A DNA stretch of 64,000 nt. It comes from Xanthobacter oligotrophicus (GTDB lineage Bacteria; Pseudomonadota; Alphaproteobacteria; Rhizobiales; Xanthobacteraceae). Made by a program: the position numbers and the translations under genes. Below are positions 7,057-14,511 of the stretch, piece by piece (the stretch's first letter is position 1; every line of letters begins with the position of its first letter). The notes beneath the pieces are model-generated. The model was not told where the DNA came from. It searched no databases and saw only the letters and a list, made by a program, of their open reading frames with translations. The stretch is taken from assembly GCF_008364685.1 (NCBI RefSeq), contig NZ_VTTL01000004.1:62001-126000 (forward strand), in the 5' to 3' direction.

Positions 7057-7479
7057 TCAGGCGGCGGCGAGCGCCGCGCGGGCGTGGCCGCGGATGCGTT
7101 CCACCATGGAGCGCAGGCCGTTGGAGCGCTGCGGCGTCAGGTGACCCTCAAGCCCGATCTGCCGGAACACGCCGAGGATGTCGGTCTCCATGATCTCCTT
7201 CGGGCTGTGGCCCGACACGAGATGGAGCAGCACCGCTACCAGGCCGCGCACGATGTGGGCGTCGGAATCGCCTTGGAACTCGATGATGGTGCCGGCCGGC
7301 GTCTGCTTCAGGTCGGAGATGAGCCACACCTGGCTGGCGCAGCCCTGTACCTTGTTGGTCTCGTTGCGCTCGGCGTCGGGGAAGGGCGGCAGCTTCTTGC
7401 CCAGCTCGATGACGTGCCGGTAGCGGTCTTCCCAATTGTCCAGGAATTCAAAATCGGCAATGAGGTCGTCTGCGTTCAT
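7057..7479 (-). CDS. sufE: SufE family cysteine desulfuration protein
   Basis: Sulfur acceptor that takes persulfide from the cysteine desulfurase SufS for Fe-S cluster assembly in the cytoplasm. The 140-residue product carries the family core DRYRHVIELGKKLPPFP and the active-site loop VQGCASQVW with the acceptor Cys47, then LISDL and the C-terminal LTPQRSNGLRSMVERI helix. Length is normal for the family. The ATG at 7477-7479 is preceded on its strand by GAGGAA; an upstream in-frame start near 7500 has no such signal. No other suf gene is in the window. Confidence 0.92.
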   Translation of the reverse strand: MNADDLIADFEFLDNWEDRYRHVIELGKKLPPFPDAERNETNKVQGCASQVWLISDLKQTPAGTIIEFQGDSDAHIVRGLVAVLLHLVSGHSPKEIMETDILGVFRQIGLEGHLTPQRSNGLRSMVERIRGHARAALAAA

Positions 7480-7612
7480 GAGGCCAATTCCTCGTCCCAC
7501 TTAGAGGCGCCCGCCCGGAAAACGGGAGGGGCGCCCAGAGATCCTTGCGCTGCAGCATAACACAGCCGGCAAGGAATGCGGTCACTTTGATTCTGCGTGG
7601 CGATTTCAGGCG

Positions 7613-8065
7613 TCAGGCGGGCCGGCGCGGCGGCAGCGGCGGCTGAGCGGGGGCCGCAGGCGCGGCGGGTTGGACGCCTTGAGGAAGAACCGTGCGGCCA
7701 TTCTCGCCGCCGCCCCAGACCGGCAAAAGATCCTGGGGCGAGAGGTCGAGCGCGCCCGTCTGGCCCGCACCCGGCACGCCGGCAGGCGGATGCGGCGCCT
7801 CGCCCGAGGGGGCGGAGCCGATGGAATCGTGCAACCACTTGGCGCCCACCTGCGCCTTTTCCACGAGGTGGCTCGCCATCTGCCCACCCACCGCGCAGGC
7901 CTGCGGCTGGCGCTCACAGAAGCCCTTGAGGTCGGCCACCAGCGCCTGCGCGGCGCCGAAGGCGTCGAACACGCTCACCTCCTTGCCGTCGGTGCCCTTG
8001 AGGCCGAGCGGCAGGAGCAGGAGCACGAGGCCGATCCAGAAGGCGAGGCGCAGCAGAAAGAACAT
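7613..8065 (-). CDS. DUF5330 domain protein, membrane-anchored
   Basis: The 150-residue product begins MFFLLRLAFWIGLVLLLLPLG, one N-terminal membrane span, and continues with a periplasmic segment holding two cysteines (50 and 57, in GFCERQPQACAVGG) that could form a disulfide, then a Pro/Ala/Gly-rich tail from about 88. I recognise the N-terminal half as the DUF5330 family of Hyphomicrobiales; its function is unknown. The ATG at 8063-8065 has GAGGGGG directly upstream. It is transcribed away from the histidine kinase gene. Confidence 0.75.
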   Translation of the reverse strand: MFFLLRLAFWIGLVLLLLPLGLKGTDGKEVSVFDAFGAAQALVADLKGFCERQPQACAVGGQMASHLVEKAQVGAKWLHDSIGSAPSGEAPHPPAGVPGAGQTGALDLSPQDLLPVWGGGENGRTVLPQGVQPAAPAAPAQPPLPPRRPA

Positions 8066-8129
8066 GGCCCCCTCGTCAAAACGCGCGGGCCTGATGCCGA
8101 CGCCTTTGCAGAATACCAGAGGAGGGGGG

Positions 8130-8145
8130 CCGCGGGGCCCCGCGG
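8130..8145. promoter_or_regulatory. 16-bp GC palindrome upstream of the kinase and DUF5330 genes
   Basis: CCGCGGGG is followed immediately by CCCCGCGG, a perfect 16-bp palindrome in the 259-base divergent intergenic region (8066-8324). Its GC content fits this genome, so it may be chance. Confidence 0.3.
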
Positions 8146-8210
8146 GGGTGCCGCAGGGGCGCACTTTTCAAGACATCGTTAACGCTGAAAGCAGGCGGTG
8201 CCGCCCCGGC

Positions 8211-8225
8211 TTAGCGTTCGCTTAA
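8211..8225. promoter_or_regulatory. possible CtrA binding site
   Basis: TTAG-N7-TTAA (8211-8225) differs by one base from the alphaproteobacterial CtrA consensus TTAA-N7-TTAA and lies 100 bases upstream of a histidine kinase gene whose core resembles PleC/DivJ. A TTAA at 8180 lies nearby without a correctly spaced partner. Cell-cycle control is inference only. Confidence 0.35.
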
Positions 8226-8324
8226 AGCCTGCCGTGGCAGGGTGTTCTCCGCAGTGCCGGGAGACCGGCGCACAGGTTTTCACAGCATTCGGCCCGCTGG
8301 TGCGGGCATCTGACAGGGGGCGGC

Positions 8325-9779
8325 GTGCGTCACCTCGGCATCGGCGAAGCGGTGGATGTTTCCCGTCCCGGCCCCAAGCGGGGTGCGGGCGGCGAGAGCC
8401 TGCCGCGTCTTGCGGTGCTCGGGCGGGTCACCGGCGCCACGCTCACGGGCCTTGGCGTGCTGGCGCTGGGCTGCGGTGCCATCGTGCTCCTGGCCGAGGT
8501 GACGGGCCTGGTCCAGGGGGCATTCCTGAATGCCACCGCGCTGGTGGCCACCGGCCTCGTCTCGACCGCCTTGGCGGCGGTGGCCGGCGGGCTGGCCCGT
8601 GCCGCGACCCGCGCCAGCGAGGAAATTCCCGACGATGCCCTCCTCGTCACCCGCCATGGCCTGCGCGGGGAGGTGGCGGTGGTGGAGGCGATGGAGGGGC
8701 CATTCGCCGACGCATCGGCCTCCGCCTTCGCCGGCCTTGCTTTGTTCGAGCGCGTGCTGGTGGCCGACCGGCCGGCCTTCCTCTCCGCCGTGCAGGCGGC
8801 GCATCACGGCAGGGCGCAGCGCTGCGAACTGCGGCTGCGCTGCGACGGCAAGGCGGAAACCGCGCCGGCCTTCATGACCGTGGAGGCGCGCTGCACGGCC
8901 CTGCGCTCCGGCCTGGTGCGGATCATCTGGCGGGCGCCCTGGCAGGCGGCTGCCGTCGAACGGCTGAAGGCCGACGATGCCGCCCGCGCCCGCGCCGAGG
9001 CGGAGGAGGCCAATGCCGCCAAGAGCCATTTCCTCGCCGCCATGAGCCATGAGCTGCGCACCCCGCTCAACGCCATCCTCGGCTTTTCCGAGCTGCTGGC
9101 CACGCAGACCGGCGCCCCCCTCGACGACGCGCGCAAGGCCGATTACGCGCGCATCATCCACGAGAGCGGCCAGCATCTGCTCGGTCTGGTGAACGACATC
9201 CTGGATCTCTCGCGGGTGGAGGCGGGCGCCTACGAGCTGGAGCGCGAGGGTGTGGACGTGGCCGCCCTCGTCGCCGGCTGCGCCGAAATGGTGGCCATCG
9301 ATGCCGGACGCGCGGGCGTGGCGGTGAAGACGGTGTTCGCCCCCCGCCTGCCGGCCATCAGTGCCGACCGGCGGGCGTTCAAGCAGATCGTGCTCAATCT
9401 TTTGTCCAACGCCGTGAAATTCACGCCCGAGGGCGGTCGCGTTCAGGTGAGCGTGCGCCGCGAGGGCGAGGCGGTCGCCATCCGGGTGCGCGACACCGGC
9501 CCCGGCATGCGGCCGGAGGATGTGGCGCGGCTCGGCGAGCCGTTCTTCCAGGCCGGCGACTGCACCCAGCGTGCCCGGGGCAGCGGCCTCGGCATCGCGG
9601 TGGTGAAAGGGCTGGTGAAGCTGCACGGCGGCGACCTCCGGGTGGAGAGCGCGCCGGGGCGGGGCACCAGCGTCACCGTGACATTGCCGCTTGCGGCTGA
9701 GCCGGCGGTGCGGGGCGAGGGCGTGGTGGCGCCGTTTCCCGCCCGCCTCGACGATACCCGGGCGAAGAGGTTGGCATGA
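8325..9779 (+). CDS. membrane sensor histidine kinase
   Basis: Inner-membrane sensor kinase of 484 residues. Two hydrophobic spans (about 33-63 and 69-90) are followed by a PAS-like cytoplasmic region (about 105-205), a short coiled linker (ERLKADDAARARAEAEEANA), a HisKA domain with FLAAMSHELRTPLN (phospho-acceptor His242) and a HATPase domain with NLLSNAVKFTPEGG (N box), VRDTGPGM (G1) and GSGLGIAVVKGL (G2). The dimerisation helix is close to the PleC/DivJ/CckA group of alphaproteobacteria. No receiver domain is fused and no response regulator is adjacent. The start is a GTG after AGGGGG. Its stop overlaps the next start (ATGA). Confidence 0.88.
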   Translation: MRHLGIGEAVDVSRPGPKRGAGGESLPRLAVLGRVTGATLTGLGVLALGCGAIVLLAEVTGLVQGAFLNATALVATGLVSTALAAVAGGLARAATRASEEIPDDALLVTRHGLRGEVAVVEAMEGPFADASASAFAGLALFERVLVADRPAFLSAVQAAHHGRAQRCELRLRCDGKAETAPAFMTVEARCTALRSGLVRIIWRAPWQAAAVERLKADDAARARAEAEEANAAKSHFLAAMSHELRTPLNAILGFSELLATQTGAPLDDARKADYARIIHESGQHLLGLVNDILDLSRVEAGAYELEREGVDVAALVAGCAEMVAIDAGRAGVAVKTVFAPRLPAISADRRAFKQIVLNLLSNAVKFTPEGGRVQVSVRREGEAVAIRVRDTGPGMRPEDVARLGEPFFQAGDCTQRARGSGLGIAVVKGLVKLHGGDLRVESAPGRGTSVTVTLPLAAEPAVRGEGVVAPFPARLDDTRAKRLA

Positions 9780-10495
9780 AGCTGGAACCGGTCATGGCGG
9801 GGGGATTGGGCGAGGACGCGCCGGCGGCGGTGGACCCGTTGGCGGCGAGCGCCCGTGCGAACGAGGAACGGCGCTTGCGCCGGCTCGACATGGCGGCCGG
9901 CGCCGTCGCTCTGACCGCCGCCGGGGCATTCCTTGTCAACCTCCTGCTGCTGCAGGCGCCGCCTGCCGGCGCTCCGCTGCCGGAGGCCCGCCCGGCCGGG
10001 GCCATCCAGGCCCTCGACCGCTCCAAGACCAACCGCACCACCGTGCCGCTGCCGCCGCACAGTCCCGGTGGCTCGCCCGCAGCCTCCACCGGCGGCGCCA
10101 CCGATGGCGCGCTCGGCTATTTGTCCATTCGTACCACCGTGACCGGCACGCCGGTGCCGCTGGTGCCCGGCACGGCTGCGGCCGGCCGCTCGACCGCGCA
10201 AGCCTATGCCGATCCCGTGCCACGCCGTCCGCCGGCCAGCGTCGGCGCCGGGGCGGATGTGACCGGCGCGGTGCGTCCGCCGAGCGACGTGCCGGCCTCG
10301 CCGCGCCTGCTCGCTGTGCAGAAGGCGCTGGCAAAGCTTGGCTACGGTCCGCTGAAGGTGGACGGCCGGCCCGGCGGCGAGACCCGCTCCGCCATCCAGC
10401 GCTTCCAGCGCGACCGCAACATGACCGCCGACGGCGAGGTCAGCGACAAGCTCGTGCGCGAGCTGGCCTCGGTCTCCGGCGTCACGGTCAACTGA
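9776..10495 (+). CDS. membrane-anchored peptidoglycan-binding domain protein
   Basis: The 239-residue product has a cytoplasmic N-terminus, one membrane span (about 40-60), a long Pro/Ala/Thr-rich periplasmic linker and a C-terminal PG_binding_1 repeat (about 176-235: LLAVQKALAKLGYGPLKVDG, then ETRSAIQRFQRDRNMTADGEVSDKLVREL). Such domains bind peptidoglycan and usually hold a partner at the wall. It overlaps the kinase stop codon by four bases and abuts the DUF1491 gene, so the three are translated together. A role in reporting wall state to the kinase is possible but is inference. Confidence 0.85.
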   Translation: MKLEPVMAGGLGEDAPAAVDPLAASARANEERRLRRLDMAAGAVALTAAGAFLVNLLLLQAPPAGAPLPEARPAGAIQALDRSKTNRTTVPLPPHSPGGSPAASTGGATDGALGYLSIRTTVTGTPVPLVPGTAAAGRSTAQAYADPVPRRPPASVGAGADVTGAVRPPSDVPASPRLLAVQKALAKLGYGPLKVDGRPGGETRSAIQRFQRDRNMTADGEVSDKLVRELASVSGVTVN

Positions 10496-10840
10496 ATGCG
10501 GCTCAAGAGCGCAATCTTCGTCTCCGCGCTTCTCCGCCGCGCCCAGGTGGAAGGCGCCTATGGTGCCGTGGTGCGCCGGGGCGCCGAGGAGGCGGGGGCC
10601 ATCTTCGTCAAGGCCTCGCGCCTCGACGGGACGGCCGCGCTCTATGGCCCCGCGCCGCAGAGCGCCTTCGACGAAGGCGCCCCCGGCGACCGCCTGTTCT
10701 CGGTTCTGGTGGAACCCGGCCGGCCCGAGGCGGATGCGGACGCGCGCATCGCACGGGAGCTGAAGTTCGACCCGGACATCTTCGTGGTGGAGATCGAGGA
10801 CCGCGCCGGCCGGCATTTCCTGGATCTGGCCAAGGACTGA
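10496..10840 (+). CDS. DUF1491 family protein
   Basis: A 114-residue cytoplasmic protein with LKSAIFVSALLRRAQVEGAY at the start, GAIFVKASRLDG in the middle and DPDIFVVEIEDRAGRHFL at the end, which I recognise as DUF1491 of alphaproteobacteria. Function unknown. Its ATG directly follows the stop codon of the peptidoglycan-binding gene, so it is the last member of a three-gene unit. In related genomes this gene commonly follows a PG-binding protein gene (from memory, not checked). Confidence 0.85.
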   Translation: MRLKSAIFVSALLRRAQVEGAYGAVVRRGAEEAGAIFVKASRLDGTAALYGPAPQSAFDEGAPGDRLFSVLVEPGRPEADADARIARELKFDPDIFVVEIEDRAGRHFLDLAKD

Positions 10841-10976
10841 GCCAGTCGGACTCAAGGCCAACGGGGCGAGGTAGGCGGGGCCGCCCGCCATGATCGGTTA
10901 ATCTCCCGTTCAGGTGCACGAAACCATAAGAACGCCAGCGACGTTGTGATCACGGCTCTTGATCGAGGAGAAGAGC
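10841..10976. other. intergenic before a small gene
   Basis: No strong structure is visible. TTAATCTCCCGTTCA near 10897 is a partial CtrA-like match only. A purine-rich GAGGAGAAGAG stands just before the next ATG. Confidence 0.3.
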
Positions 10977-11171
10977 ATGAGCACTGTCATTGCGTTCCCC
11001 GACGCGTGGACGCTGGCTGAGCGCCGCGCCACCACCCGCAAGAGGGATGGAGACGAGGTCCGGACCGCAGGCGCGGACATCGTGATCCTGCCGGTGGTGC
11101 GCGTGGAACGGTATGAGGCGCAACTGCCGGGTCCCGTGCCCCGCAGCAACCACGGCCGGCGCGCCCGCTGA
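10977..11171 (+). CDS. 64-residue hypothetical protein
   Basis: The ATG at 10977 is preceded by GAGGAGAAGAG, a strong ribosome binding site. The product is hydrophilic, with no signal peptide or span; it starts MSTVIAFPDAWTLAERRA and ends with an Arg-rich PRSNHGRRAR. I do not recognise a family. A dispersed repeat begins within a few bases of its stop codon. Confidence 0.6.
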   Translation: MSTVIAFPDAWTLAERRATTRKRDGDEVRTAGADIVILPVVRVERYEAQLPGPVPRSNHGRRAR

Positions 11172-11173
11172 GT

Positions 11174-11278
11174 TAGAGCGTTTTCGAGCGAAGTGGCCCG
11201 TGGTTTGCGTGAAGAAAGCGCGTCAATACACGAGTCTGGAGCGATTGCCGTGAGCCGGGGCGAGCGGAAAACGCCCTA
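11174..11278 (+). repeat. dispersed Hyphomicrobiales-type repeat, copy 1
   Basis: The element starts with a TAGAGCGTTTTCGAGCGAAG core (11174-11193) and contains GCGTGAAGAAAGCGCG (11208-11223). Terminal GCGTTTTC (11178-11185) and GAAAACGC (11267-11274) are inverted. It resembles a degenerate intergenic repeat that I know from many Hyphomicrobiales genomes, and it is clearly similar to the copy at 53596-53690. The stop codon of the leftward DUF1254 gene lies at its right end. Confidence 0.65.
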
Positions 11279-11956
11279 GTTGGAGAGTGTGCATGTGGCG
11301 GCTTCGAGCTGGCGCCGCACGAAAGCCCGCGTGCCCCGCTCGCGCACGAAGGCCCGCACCGCGACGATGCCCTCCAGCGCGGGGGATTCGATCACCAGCC
11401 GATCCGCGGCCGTGATTTCCTCGTCTTCCGGCAAAGCCGCCTTCTGGCTCGCGGTCATGAGGTCGAGCTCGATCACCTTTCCGGCCGCCTGGTCGCTCAG
11501 CGCGTAGAAGGCGAGGCCCTCCGCCGTGTAGAAGGACACCGAGGTGTAGTCGGCCGTCGCCGGCACCCGCACCTTCAGCGGCGCTTCCGACAGATCGTAA
11601 AGGCACACCGCCGACACGAAGGCGGGGTCCATCATGGGCAGCACCTGTTCCTGGGGCGATGGGTCCGGCAGCAGGGTGAGCACGTTGGAATCCATCCGCT
11701 CGGAGAGCCGGGCATAGGCGTTGCGCTCGGCGAGCGCCGGCATTGCGAGGATGGAGACGATGTGGGCGATGGCACCCAGCACCACCGCGAACGCAACGAA
11801 CAGCAGCACCTGACCGGGCGAGCCGAAGCGTGGCCGCGACAGGCGCGGGTGGGAGAAATGCGGGCGCGGCAGGCTGCCGAGGAAGCGCCCAGCGCGCCGG
11901 GCAAGGCGCGCGGCAACGGTCGAGGCTTCCTCGCGCAGATCGTCCAGCGTCGTCAC
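11276..11956 (-). CDS. DUF1254 domain membrane protein
   Basis: The 226-residue product has a basic cytoplasmic N-terminus, one membrane span (about 48-72, VLLFVAFAVVLGAIAHIVSIL) and a periplasmic domain with NAYARLSERMDSNVLTLLPDPSP and FYALSDQAAGKVIELDLMT, which I recognise as the short DUF1254 form. Function unknown. Its start overlaps the stop of the DUF1214 gene (ATGA, 11953-11956), so the two are translationally coupled; in longer homologues DUF1254 and DUF1214 occur in one chain, suggesting that these two proteins act as a complex. Confidence 0.8.
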   Translation of the reverse strand: MTTLDDLREEASTVAARLARRAGRFLGSLPRPHFSHPRLSRPRFGSPGQVLLFVAFAVVLGAIAHIVSILAMPALAERNAYARLSERMDSNVLTLLPDPSPQEQVLPMMDPAFVSAVCLYDLSEAPLKVRVPATADYTSVSFYTAEGLAFYALSDQAAGKVIELDLMTASQKAALPEDEEITAADRLVIESPALEGIVAVRAFVRERGTRAFVRRQLEAATCTLSN

Positions 11957-12528
11957 AGGCAGGCCTCCTGCGTGATCTTGGGCAGGACGGCCGCGTCCGC
12001 GGCACCGGAGGCGAAGGAGAACGGCGCGTCATAGAGGCGGAGCGCCACCTTCAGTCGCGGCCGGGCGCCGGTGGGCAGCCAGTTGCCCGAGCGGGCGCGC
12101 GGGGAGAGGCGCACGTCGATGGCACCGTCGTCGCGATAAACCACCTCGGCGCTGGTGAAGCCGAAGCGGCCGGCATCATTGGCGATGAGGTGGCCGTCCT
12201 GGTCCATGAGGGTCAGCGTCCACAGCCGGGCCTGGGGCAGCACCCCGACGATGCGCGTCTCGCAGCGCCCGTCGATGGGCCTGCCGGCATCATCAGTGGC
12301 GGCAAGGAAGAGCAGGCCGTCGGCCAGTTCCAGCGGTAGCTCGCCCGAGCGGGCAAAGGCGGCGCGGGCGTAGGGGTCCGCCTTGGCCGTGCCGGCGCGG
12401 GGCCAGCCCTGCCATGCGCCGGCGCGCACCACGTCGAGCCCGCGCGAGTGGGTGACGGAAAACCAGGTGACGCCGAGCCCGAGAATGGTGGCGACGAGAA
12501 GCGTGAAGGCAAGAGGCAGAAGGCGCAC
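11953..12528 (-). CDS. DUF1214 domain membrane protein
   Basis: A 191-residue protein with an N-terminal span (MRLLPLAFTLLVATILGLGV) and a periplasmic DUF1214 domain: DPYARAAFARSGELPL, WTLTLMDQDGHLIAND and a C-terminal ARPRLKVALRLYDAPF. A Cys in GRCETRI and the terminal QEACL could pair. Function unknown. It is the first gene of the DUF1214-DUF1254 pair on this strand. Confidence 0.82.
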   Translation of the reverse strand: MRLLPLAFTLLVATILGLGVTWFSVTHSRGLDVVRAGAWQGWPRAGTAKADPYARAAFARSGELPLELADGLLFLAATDDAGRPIDGRCETRIVGVLPQARLWTLTLMDQDGHLIANDAGRFGFTSAEVVYRDDGAIDVRLSPRARSGNWLPTGARPRLKVALRLYDAPFSFASGAADAAVLPKITQEACL

Positions 12529-12606
12529 GGCACATCCGGGGCTGTCGGCCCCCTATCTAGAGCACAATGCCGGCCGGCGCAAAGCGGCGGACGCAAGGGC
12601 CTCCCC

Positions 12607-13044
12607 CTATCGCACCAGATAGCCTTCCAGCACGGCCCGGCTGGCGTCCGGCAGGGGCAGGGGGCGGCGGTGGGTGGTGTCGAAAAGCACCACCACGGTT
12701 TCGGCGGTGGCGGTGCATACGCCGTTCTGGAACAGCGCCTGCTTGATGGAGACCGAGCTTCGGCCCACCGAGAGGACGCCGGTGCCGATCTCCACCTGTC
12801 CCGGCCAGTGCATCTCGGCGCGGTAGTCCAGGACCAGGCGGGCGATGACGAAACCGGCCCCTTCGGGTGCCACCTTGTGGGGGGCATCGAGCAGCAGCCG
12901 GGTGCGGCCGGTCTCCAGGAAGGTGGAGAAGACGGCGTTGTTCACATGGCCGAGCTTGTCGGTGTCGCCATAGCGGATGGTGTCGCTCGCCTTGACCGGG
13001 AAATCGTCCAGCACAGGCAGGGGCGGCTTCTCGCGGGCGGTCAT
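12607..13044 (-). CDS. acyl-CoA thioesterase, 4-hydroxybenzoyl-CoA thioesterase type
   Basis: A 145-residue single hotdog domain. DTIRYGDTDKLGHVNNAVFSTFLETGR contains the D-x-D-x-x-G-H-V-N-N active-site pattern of the YbgC/FadM group, followed by the VLDYRAEMHWPGQVEIGTGV strands. Members hydrolyse acyl-CoA thioesters; the substrate is unknown. The ATG overlaps the stop of purD (CGATGA, 13041-13044), so expression is coupled to purine synthesis, a linkage that looks positional rather than metabolic. Confidence 0.88.
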   Translation of the reverse strand: MTAREKPPLPVLDDFPVKASDTIRYGDTDKLGHVNNAVFSTFLETGRTRLLLDAPHKVAPEGAGFVIARLVLDYRAEMHWPGQVEIGTGVLSVGRSSVSIKQALFQNGVCTATAETVVVLFDTTHRRPLPLPDASRAVLEGYLVR

Positions 13045-14324
13045 CGGGCAACCTTGCCGGGTGTCGCTTTGCCCAGCGCGCGCCAGCCGATGTCGCTGCG
13101 GTAGAAGCCGTCCGGCCATTCGATGCGGGCGATGCCCGCATAGGCCCGGTCGCGGGCTTCGCCGAGGGTGGCGCCGGTGGCGGTGACGTTCAGCACGCGT
13201 CCGCCGTTGGAGACCAGCCCGACCCCCTTGCGCCGTGTGCCCGCCTGGAACACCAGCACGCCGTCCAACTCCGCCGCCGCATCGAGCCCGCCGATGGGGC
13301 TGCCCACCTGATGCGGGCCGGGATAGCCGCGCGAGGCATAGACCACAGTCATGGCCGCATCCTGCGACCATTCCGGCGTCACCTCGGCAAGGTGACCAGT
13401 GGCGGTGGCGTGCAGCACCTGGACCAGATCCCCCGTAAAGCGGGGCATCAGCACCTGGCATTCGGGATCGCCGAAGCGGCAATTGTATTCCACCAGCTTC
13501 GGGCCATCGGCCGTCAGCATCAGCCCGGCATAGAGCACGCCGCGATAGGGCGCGCCGGCCGCCACCATGGCGCGGGCGGTGGGGATGAGGATTTCCTCCA
13601 GCGCCCGGCGCTCCAGCTCGGGCGTCAGCACCGGGGCGGGCGAATAGGCGCCCATGCCGCCGGTATTGGGGCCGAGGTCGCCGTCGAACGCGCGCTTGTG
13701 GTCCTGCGCACTGCCGAAGAGCACCACCGTCTCGCCGTCCACCAAAGCGAACAGGCTGGCCTCCTCGCCCTCCATGAACTCCTCGATGAGCACCTCGGTG
13801 CCGCCGCCGGCGAACACCTGCTCCACCGCGTCCACCGCTTCTTCCTCGGAGAGGGCGACCACGACGCCCTTGCCGGCCATGAGGCCGTCGGCCTTCACCA
13901 CGATGGGGGCGCCCTGCTGGCGCACATAGGCGGCGCCCTCGGCGGCGGAGGTGAAGCGGCCGAAGGCGGCGGTGGGTATGGAATTGGCCTTGCACAATTC
14001 CTTGGTGAAAAGCTTGGAGCCCTCCAGCCGGGCGGCCGCAGCCGTGGGACCGAAGGCGGGGATGCCCACCGCCTCGAGCCGGTCCACCAGCCCCGCCACC
14101 AGCGGGGCCTCCGGGCCCACCACCACGAAGCCGATGCCGTGGTCCTGGCACCATTTCACGATGGTGTCGTGGGCCGAGAGGGGTATGCCCTCGATCAGCT
14201 CTGCGTGCTCGGCGATGCCGGGATTGCCCGGTATGGCGTAGAACTGGCCGATACTTGGGCTCTGCGCCAGCTTCCAGGCGAGGGCGTGCTCGCGCCCTCC
14301 CGATCCGAGCAGCAGGATGTTCAT
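13041..14324 (-). CDS. purD: phosphoribosylamine-glycine ligase
   Basis: GAR synthetase, the second step of de novo purine synthesis: it ligates glycine to phosphoribosylamine with ATP. The 427-residue product starts MNILLLGSGGREHALAWKLA and shows the ATP-grasp features GSKLFTKELC, PIVVKADGLMAGKGV and the GDPECQVLMPRF catalytic segment. Length is normal. The start (ATG at 14322-14324) has GGGGAGG just upstream; the frame remains open for 88 codons further but that sequence reads as antisense to the xseA 5' region. It diverges from xseA across 187 bases. Confidence 0.95.
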   Translation of the reverse strand: MNILLLGSGGREHALAWKLAQSPSIGQFYAIPGNPGIAEHAELIEGIPLSAHDTIVKWCQDHGIGFVVVGPEAPLVAGLVDRLEAVGIPAFGPTAAAARLEGSKLFTKELCKANSIPTAAFGRFTSAAEGAAYVRQQGAPIVVKADGLMAGKGVVVALSEEEAVDAVEQVFAGGGTEVLIEEFMEGEEASLFALVDGETVVLFGSAQDHKRAFDGDLGPNTGGMGAYSPAPVLTPELERRALEEILIPTARAMVAAGAPYRGVLYAGLMLTADGPKLVEYNCRFGDPECQVLMPRFTGDLVQVLHATATGHLAEVTPEWSQDAAMTVVYASRGYPGPHQVGSPIGGLDAAAELDGVLVFQAGTRRKGVGLVSNGGRVLNVTATGATLGEARDRAYAGIARIEWPDGFYRSDIGWRALGKATPGKVAR

Positions 14325-14511
14325 GCGGCCTCCCCTGTGCGTTGCCCCATGTCTCGCTCGGACGTTTCTGCCAACGTCTCTTGCGATGAGTCTCTTGTCA
14401 CAATCGCCTATCGGCTCGGAGCCGCGCAAACAAGAGGCACGGCTCTGCGCTCGCCGCATGGGGGGCTTTCCCGCTATGCTTATTCCTTGACCAACAGCCG
14501 ACTGCGATTCG

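Noticed and set aside
7613-7800. Frameshift in the Pro/Ala-rich end of the DUF5330 gene
   Set aside because: The frame is continuous to a normal stop; the tail is simply low-complexity, as in relatives I remember.
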